Source: Hyalella azteca (lineage: Eukaryota > Arthropoda > Malacostraca > Amphipoda > Hyalellidae). Taken from it: 64,000 bases of DNA. Positions 56,380 to 64,000 of this stretch are shown here, one piece after another (the stretch's first letter is position 1; the number at the start of each line of letters is the position of its first letter). The translations under genes and the position numbers were made by a program. Location: NCBI RefSeq assembly GCF_000764305.2, contig NW_025936068.1, positions 62,001 to 126,000 of the forward strand, read 5' to 3'. Under the pieces are notes generated by a model. The model worked only from the letters and a program-made list of their open reading frames with translations. It made no database searches and was not told the DNA's origin.

Positions 56380-59300
56380 ATGGATAAGAAACGTCATATC
56401 CAATTTGAATTTACCAATATACCTCCTCGTTCCTACGAGTACGTAAAACGAAAAGTGCGTGAAGTGACAGGTCACGGTGGCTGCAGATCACCTGATTCGG
56501 TGTCAAAAGTTGTTACCCGCAGTGACTCATGCAGGTCTATACAAGCTTCGTCGCCGACCACACCCCCTTCTCAGGAAATAAAGGAGCATGTGAGACGAGA
56601 CGACGAAGAGACGTTGCCTTATAGCACCGTAACGAGATTCACGTCCTCATCTGATGTCGTCACTGAGTTAATTCCGAACGAGAATATCCCGTATCGTCGT
56701 TCTAAAGAAGAAGTGAAACGTATTTTAAGAGAACGCGACAAAGAACGAGCCAAAACTGTAGAAATGTCGAATCCATACTCAGGCTCATACGTTCGTGATA
56801 TCTCTTCAAAACACTTCCAAGGCAACAATGACGGAGATTCAAGACCAGTATTTGCCAAAGTCAACCGAAGAAATACTTTTCAGAATTCTTCTTCGACCTT
56901 CTACGTTGAACGGCCTGAGCAAGCTGAACCTTATTACCAAGAACATCTTAAAGTTTTTCAAGCGCAGAAAAATGAAAAAATTACATCAGCAGGAAACGAA
57001 ATAAAAGAAAAAAACTTCGAATTGCAGAACTTGTATCATTCAAAAATTCAGATTCCAGAAAGCTATCGACGCTTTGGAAATAAGAAATCGGGTTTTTCAC
57101 AACCTGTGAGTCACCTCTCACCTGTTCCCCGTGCTTATCAACACAATGCCCCACACGTTTTATTTAGCCAATGCACTTACGAGGAAAGACAACAACAAAA
57201 TAATCAGCCTCAACACCAAGATGTCAAGAAAAAGTACGGTAATAATCTTCAACCAATTTTACCAGACGCCATGGTAAGCGAAGACCATGTTGAGTTAAGA
57301 GTGAAGAGGTCAGACCCAAGCGAGTCTACCAGTGAGGACCAAAGAAAATCGGTAAAGTTTGATAAGTCCTTTACGTATGAATTTGTTGAGGACAATAACC
57401 CCATTGCGAGCTTGAAGCGATCTTTCAATAAAGGAATGAACAAACTTCATAACGTCACGAAAAAAGAAAAGCGCTGGTCTTGTCCTCCAGACTTGGAAAA
57501 TGATAACAGGGATGACTTTATTCAGCGACGTCCGCGAGGCGATTCAGACGGCATTTCGATTTATTCCACCGACAGCGCTAGATCGGAAATTTCTGCAAAA
57601 CTCTCTAGCCTACGAAACAATTTTGAACAACGCCTCAGTTCTTGTGCAACCGAACCAGCTTTAATAAACTATCATTTCGACTATAGGGAATTGAGCGGCA
57701 ATCAAATTGACTATCAAGGCGGAGATACATCATCCATGAACAGCTTCACTAGCCATGACTCGTCTAATACTAGCAAAAAATGTAAAACGGATTCTAATGC
57801 AAACGAGGCTTCTCTGCTTCGTCGGCCTTTTACTGCAATACGACGCTACGTAGGACGAGGTAAGAACCGATCAAAGAGTGATTTAGACTTGGAGGCTCTC
57901 AAGTTTTCAAAGCATGGTATCGCTCGAGCAAATGATGACATTTTGTTTGACAGCAAATTTTATGTTCAAAGTGCATCTGAACCAGAGGATTGTTCACAAA
58001 TAGAAACGCGAAAAGAAACCCGTCCTGAAGACAAGCTATGGGCTGTTAGTCCTGAAGATGGTTTTGTTCAGAAAATAAATGGCGATTTTGTCGGAAGAAC
58101 AGTAAGTTTCAATGATAAATATGTCGAACGGAAACTTGTCCCTTATTGTGGCACAGTCTCTCACATGATTGAAAAGTTTGAAACGATGGAAAGCCAAAAA
58201 TACAATATTGTTAACATTACTCCTAATCAATGGATTACTGAACAAGATCAAGCAGAAAAGTCCAAATCTATTAACCATCGCGAAAGACAACTGAAGGAAA
58301 CTTTTTTCGAAGCTCCTCAACGGCCGTCTGAACTAAAACTAGAAGCTGACGAGCGTCGAGTGACGTATGAGTTGCCTCGCATTCATGTTTGTCTATCTCC
58401 AGAAACCGACGTTGAAAATGTTGAGCCTTTCGTACCCGCACGTAATGAAAGTATTTATCAGAAACGCATTCCTCATGTGAGAGACCGTTATTTGGAGCAT
58501 ATCAAGTGTCAAGAAACCAAAAGCTCTGTAAACATTCAAAAGTCCAGATCTACTTCGAACATAAACATGGATGACGTTGATTTCGTGTGCGGCCTGAAAC
58601 CCAACAGATTGAGTCCAAACATGGAAGTCGAAAGAAAAGGTCTCCGTAAACGAATATCAGATAGAATGTCAAGTTACGGTTCAACAGACGAGATTTATGC
58701 CAAGTGCAAGTCGACGGTACAACATTTCACAGATCGAACGTTCGAACGCAAGAAGCGACCGACTGCTGCAGACCTAACCATGCATGCCGATGTCACCGGC
58801 CCTCCTAAGCCTCCACGCTTGTTCCAATTGGGAAAAATTGTTGTAGGCTCCCCAGTTCAAGAACTTGACTCGCCTGTAGCATACAACGAATTTCGACGTT
58901 ATTCTTTCGTTGATAGTGAATGCGAATATATTGGATCAGATATGGAAGAACGTGGAAATGTTCTCACAAATGAAGAAGGTTCAAGTGAAATCAATGAAAG
59001 CGAAAACTCGACAGCCAATGTTGAAGAAAGGTTTTTAAAAGATCAAACCGTTTGTATAGATAACAATGATGGTGATAAAAGAAGTTCTGTGTGCAATATT
59101 TCTGCAGAAATTTTGCCAACTTTTGAAGGAATTGTAGGTACTAAAACTCGATCGCATTCATCCAACTCCGACATTCAATCGATGCAATTTCAAAACAGGA
59201 ATAGATCGACAGAAAACCCCCAACCATTTAGAGTTCCGAAAAGCCAACTGACTAAATCTGACGTTGGTGATGTTTTGGTGAAACCAACATCTTCAGCTTC

Positions 59301-61122
59301 TGCCGACTTGACTGGCCATATTTCAAATGATTTTCAAATGAGCAGTCGTCGGTTTTCTCCAACATGCTTTAATTCATCCGGAGATAATAAATGTTCAAGA
59401 AACCGCACTAACGTTGGTGAAAACTATTTATACGAATCAGATATATCATCGACTAAGAATATTCACGAAGCTCACGAACTTTTTATTGCGGAAAAAGGTA
59501 GAATGCATTCGGTGCACGATGACACTAAAGTTTCGGCGCCCAACGTTGCAAAGTTCAACGGCCATGAACACCCTACCATTACCGTAGTTTCAAATCCTCC
59601 ATGTTTGACGACTCCTGCTACTTCTACAGAAAAAAATGACATAGATTCTTCGCCAGTTATTTTAAAACAAAATTGCACGACCACATTGTTACGACCTCGC
59701 TCGTTTAGTGCTGATATTATTGAAAAACCTAAATTTGGTTCGTGTATAAGTGCTTCTGAGGACAACGCTGGTGCTATCAGACTAACATCTAACATCACTG
59801 CCGCCGAATTTGCAAGAATGCCGAAAGAAGAGAGAGAAGAGACTGCTTCTCACATTGTTAACTCTGACCAAAGAATTTTAAACACCTTTTTCGACCGCCT
59901 CATGGTGGAGAATAGAAGGACTCGTAGTTCAAGTATAACAGCAAAACAGAAAATAATTGAGCAATCCAAATTCATTCGAGATATTAAAAATCGATCTAAC
60001 CTTGGAGCAACAAATTCTAGAGTGATTCGAAGTACCGATTTTGGGCATCGAGCTTCTTCTCTTGAATCCAGCCTAGGATTTTTTAACTCGGTAAAATTCA
60101 ACTCAAGAAGCCCAGGAGAAATTAAAGTTTCTGAAGAATTCAAGGATCCAGACGAATCGATGCTTCCTTCTGATGGAGACACGGATGAAAAATGTGAATA
60201 TGATGTATTTATTCCTCCTTTGGATGAAAACATAGTCGTGTCTTCTCAAGAAGACAGTCTTTGGAGGTACAAGGGATCCAAAGCGAAAAATGTCGAGTAC
60301 CCTAAAAGAGTGTCCGGATCTCATGTGGCTGGAGATGAATCGAAACCAAATAACGATGTTCACCAAAACGTCGCGAATGCCAAAAACGCAGAGACTTCAA
60401 ATGCGTGTGTTTCAGGAACAGCGGAGGAAATTCCGAAGTTTCTTTTTGGGGAAACAGCCTATTCAACTGATCATCCTGTCGGTAAGAGTGAAATAAGTGT
60501 AAGTGCCAGTGCAGTGGATTCCGGTATCAAAAATCAGCAACGCACTCCCGTATACGTAGAAACTGACATAAGGAACTGCATTGTAATTCCTAAAAGGGAA
60601 AATCGGGTTTCGCCACCGATCATTGCCCCTCTTTCCTCTTCACGCTATCGCGAAACATCGTCGCTGAATCAAAAGAAAGGTATCTGCCCACTTTCAAGTG
60701 TGTCAAAAGTTTCTCGAAAAACTGAATTGGAAGTTATTTCAGAGAGATCATGGAGTTCAACTCAAGATCTTCTTTCAACACCTGGCCATGATTCAACTGG
60801 TGAGTCCGATAGGACCGTGTCAACTGTCGTTCACAAGTCCACACCGCGCTCGTCTTCTTATGAGAAGCTAACGACAAGAGACAAATTTATCATGACACCG
60901 TGCGAAAATAATACGTTAACAGACTCTTATTCCTCTGATGAACTGCCTGAAGAAGCTCTATTGCCTCCTAAAAAACGCAAAGAATCTCTTAAGAATGTAA
61001 AAGGCAACGTTCTAAAACGCCTTCCAGAAACTGATGCCCTGGAAATTCAAAATGCATCTGAAGGGAAAAGTTGCAACTTTTTGCAAGAATCGGGTTACTC
61101 TGGCGACTCAGAAGATGATCAG
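56380..61122 (+). CDS. Long serine-rich disordered first coding exon (1,581 codons); separate gene or alternative start of gene 2
   Basis: ATG at 56380 in good context (AATATGG) with an in-frame stop 43 nt upstream; open for 4,743 nt to a phase-0 donor ATCAG/GTAATT (61123). Without splicing, the frame stops at 61158 after 11 more residues (V-I-F-L-V-P-C-C-N-R-I), so splicing is more likely. The protein is Ser/Asn/Glu/Lys/Arg-rich and apparently disordered throughout. Visible elements: a basic charged helix near residues 105-130 (R-R-S-K-E-E-V-K-R-I-L-R-E-R), a proline motif P-P-K-P-P-R near residue 807 that could bind SH3 domains, many R-x-x-S/R-S-x-S sites, and P-P-K-K-R-K near residue 1,530, which resembles a nuclear localisation signal. 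I recognise no family. It shares with gene 2 exon 1 the layout of one long serine-rich first exon leaving in phase 0. Confidence 0.8.
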
Positions 61123-62686
61123 GTAATTTTTTTGGTGCCTTGTTGTAATAGAATTTAAGTTAAATGATTTTGTTACCTATGAAAATTATTTGTTACTTAT
61201 GAATTATTATTACAGAAATTGTTAAGTTTCAATCATTAAAACGTGTGTTCTCATGATTTTTAAACAGATTTTCTGGATACATTATTTCATGCAGTGTTTT
61301 AGTAAATGATAAGGTTACTTTGTTAGTTTGATGACTAGATTTAACAGATAATTCGATTTATATTTCGATGATCATTTTTAAATAAATTAGTTGTTCCTGG
61401 ACCCCAAAATATGGACGCATCGGTCGTTTAATTACAACCAAACGCTGCGTCGACAGCTGGAACGTATCAGAACCTGTCCGCCCCGTGAGATCGAAAGTGT
61501 CAGCGACCATTCCTCCGCTGTTCTGATGCTGGTGATACAGTGAATTGTTTGTCCATTTGACTCCTCTCATTAGTTTTTAATGTCAATTACCACAGTGCAG
61601 ACTGATATCACTTCTATTGCAATTTTAGTGCAAATTCATTAGCTGAACACCGAAGTGTTAATTTAAGGTTAAGGCCACTCCACACAATCCAGATTTTTTT
61701 ATTTCTATTTTATAGTATCGAATGAAATATATTGAACTTTCGCCAGATTATATTATTTGTCGGTCGACTTTTCAATTATTTTTGTAGTAAGTTCGGGCCT
61801 TATCAGGTAATTTTTAATAATTAATTCCTTGGCTTGTATGAGTCATCAAGAATCTATTCTTACTACTATCTTAGGATAATGATTCTAACAAACACTGAAT
61901 TGCAACATGGTTCACGATTATGTGAAAAGTCCGTTAATCCTTGATTGTTTGAGTAAATAAACATAACGAGTTTATTTAGAGTGAAATTCAAACTGATATT
62001 TTAATTAGAATTTCGATATGAATATCAGTATTTAAGATGACAAAAAGCTATCGTTGTGACTCACTCACGATGACTAATTCGGCACGTTCATTCAGACTCA
62101 TCGCACTGCTACAACTCGGTGAATTGGTTACATTAAGCTTTGTTCGGTTTGAAAACCAGCGTGACTTGCAGAATCTGTTGAACTGTTCGACTGACACAGT
62201 GACACAAAGCAATGCTTGGCTCTCAATTTTGCTTCTTTTCTTAAAAAAAAACTCTTTTCAGTCCATTCAATTCGCTGCTGAATTTTAGGTAAGGACCAAC
62301 GAGCAATTGTTTACAAAAATGTCCTGAACTAAATATTCTTGAATGAATTTAAAGCAACAAATCTGAGCTCATTGTATGTGGAAGTGGTTTTATGCAATGA
62401 TTTTCCACAATTTATTAGGGGTAAAAGAAAATTAATTTGGGGTAAAAGTTCCTCGTCTGCACTCCTGATGGTAATTTCGACCATTGGCCATTTATATTTG
62501 AGAAAAAAGTCACCTACAATTCTCAGTAACGACGTAATGTTTTAGATGGAGAGATTTTCGCTTGTGCAAATATTGTGTACAACAACTCAATTAAAATTTA
62601 TATGTGCGAGATGTGAACTATAACGCAGCAACGTAATATTCGAGTCTTGAGATGAGATTTTTTATTTTTATTTTTTTACCTGTAAA
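61123..62686. other. Intron after the long exon, first part
   Basis: No exon that I can support. The 62037-62288 frame ends in TTTTAGGTAAGG, which is not a convincing exon. Confidence 0.45.
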
Positions 62687-62756
62687 AATACAGGTTAAAC
62701 CTGTATTATACCTTTTATTTTTAACCTTTACCTTTTTACCTTTTACCTGTACAGGT
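62687..62756. repeat. ACCTGTA inverted repeats
   Basis: AATACAGGTT-A-AACCTGTATT (62687-62707) is a 10-bp inverted repeat with a one-base centre, and ACCTGTACAGGT (62745-62756) is a 12-bp palindrome. Further TTTTACCTGTA copies flank them on the + strand (62676 and 62765). Confidence 0.75.
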
Positions 62757-64000
62757 TTATTTTTTTACCTGTAAAATAAATGACGCACATTGCCGATAAA
62801 GAAAGCAATTGCTTCTCATCAAAACTATTGTCGTCTCCTGTATTTGTTGTTCCGTCAACCTGATTCCCGACGTGAACGATGATTTTTCACTGAAATTTTG
62901 CCTGAGCCTCAGTCACGGAGTTTCGCATGACCCGACCAGCGTACGTGGTGCCTGTGACCACCGCTATTCTGCGGCGTGCGTGATGGCCATTCCACCGTCA
63001 CATTTTGCTATTTTGCTCCCTCAGGTTAGAAGATCACGGGTTTATAAAGGAGCAGAATTGGATAATTTTACGAGTATGTTCACTTATACCGATTTCGTTT
63101 TGCTAATTTATATATTTTTTTGATCGCACATTAACCTAACAGCACGAAACTGGTCACCGCGCTCGGCCCTCTCGAAATGTTCACTTTGTTTTATCATGCA
63201 TTTCTTTACGCATACGTCGCAAAATATTTGAACTTTAAATTTAAAATTACCAGTAACTTTGAAATTAATAATATATTTGAAAACATATTATCAACTGTTT
63301 GTAGATAGCGTTATCATTTGTCCCCATTTTTTTTATTCGGAAAAAAACGATTTTTCGGCTTCTTCGTGACGTCAGCGTCAGCCGAATGGCAGGTGCATGC
63401 GGGAACCACCTGTGACTGGAACCACCATTAACCGCCGCCGCCACTCAGTTACGGGGTAACCCCCATCAGGGACGGAGGTGGAATGTTTGAGGGAGCCAAT
63501 TGCCTTGTGAACGCTTGGTTATGTTGTTAAAAAATTATCATAATAAATACTGACAGTGAAATCGAAGATCGTAGAGCTTATGGCCGGATTTTATTATAGA
63601 ATGTGTGCCAAAATTTGGTCGTCTCGAAGATTATTGTGCTTTGGTTTATTGTGCTGTGTTCAAGACGGACGGCTTCTCGTAAGCAAATAATTTCACGTTT
63701 TCCTGAGCGCGAGCAAATTACTTTACGTAGCTACGATTCTTGCATTAATTTTTCTCAATTTCCCATTTATCGTTGAATAAATTTTGTTGTCTAATTGACT
63801 GAATACAACAATAATAAGTTTCAAGGCTGTCTCGTTGTGAAAACTTCATCAATTATGACCAATCGTCAGTTAAGGTCAGTTAATTTATCAGTAATGACAA
63901 TAATTTGTACTTCACTCAGTCGTCCAAACTTGTAACGTGACAATTTAAATTTACTCGAATTTTTAGTTAATTATACCATGGATTTTTTAATGAATCTATT
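62757..64000. other. Sequence to window end
   Basis: A strong acceptor-like tract (TTTTGCTCCCTCAG, ending 63024) opens a phase-0-compatible frame (V-R-R-S-R-V-Y-K-G), but no matching donor is clear. The 63360-63500 stretch is GC-richer than its surroundings and holds a CRE palindrome. No gene can be placed. Confidence 0.35.
63367..63374. promoter_or_regulatory. CRE palindrome TGACGTCA
   Basis: A perfect TGACGTCA octamer, the consensus for CREB/ATF bZIP factors, followed by a half site (GCGTCAGC) and a locally GC-rich 100 bp. It could mark a promoter near the window's right end; a chance match is also possible. Confidence 0.35.

Noticed and set aside
62037..62288. 83-codon ORF ending next to TTTTAGGTAAGG
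   Set aside because: The stop codon overlaps the donor-like sequence, composition is not protein-like, and phase does not match neighbouring exons.

Overview
This is an AT-rich eukaryotic nuclear window with long introns, GT-AG splice sites, many minisatellites, small inverted-repeat elements and one ambiguous base at 46795. The gene style (cysteine-rich EB-type ectodomain modules, long serine-rich exons) points to an arthropod, and the large repeat-filled introns make a crustacean my best guess; this is inference, not a taxonomic call. No bacterial features, CRISPR arrays or intact transposase genes are visible. All convincing coding exons are on the + strand.

Gene 1 (about 11096-28553) encodes a single-pass membrane protein. 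Two phase-1 exons each carry one six-cysteine EB-type module (11096-11248, 19258-19407). They are followed by a transmembrane exon (20689-20791), two alternative-looking juxtamembrane exons (22265-22332 and 24309-24529) and a serine-rich tail exon (from 27915). Its 5' end is not found; it may lie upstream of 11096, or an isoform may begin at a signal-peptide-like ORF (17711-18169) inside the first intron. Gene 2 (34447-54989, continuing) is a serine/acid-rich protein with a coiled-coil C-terminal half on three phase-0 exons. Region 3 (56380-61122) is one 1,581-codon, serine-rich, disordered first exon ending in a phase-0 donor. It is either the next gene or an alternative first exon of gene 2. 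I do not recognise the family of gene 2 or region 3.

The most unusual feature is in gene 1. Three of its splice junctions are embedded in tandem arrays made of copies of that same junction. About ten 54-bp copies of the 3' splice site precede exon 11096, and the last nine or so read in frame with it. Three extra copies of the same exon's 3' edge plus donor follow it. About five degenerate copies of the donor follow the transmembrane exon. The two juxtamembrane exons have the same phases and start with related peptides (K-x-R-F-[KR]-E-x-x-S-I-F-N), and the second has an AGAG double acceptor that would keep frame either after the membrane exon or after the first alternative exon. The tail exon carries two long overlapping open frames.

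The rest is intronic or intergenic sequence: minisatellites with 14, 19, 37, 39, 45, 54, 60, 72, about 118 and about 205 bp periods, three unrelated 96-bp duplications, a three-copy TIR element of about 140 bp, several perfect hairpins, a nine-site CAGCTG E-box cluster and a tRNA-like fragment.
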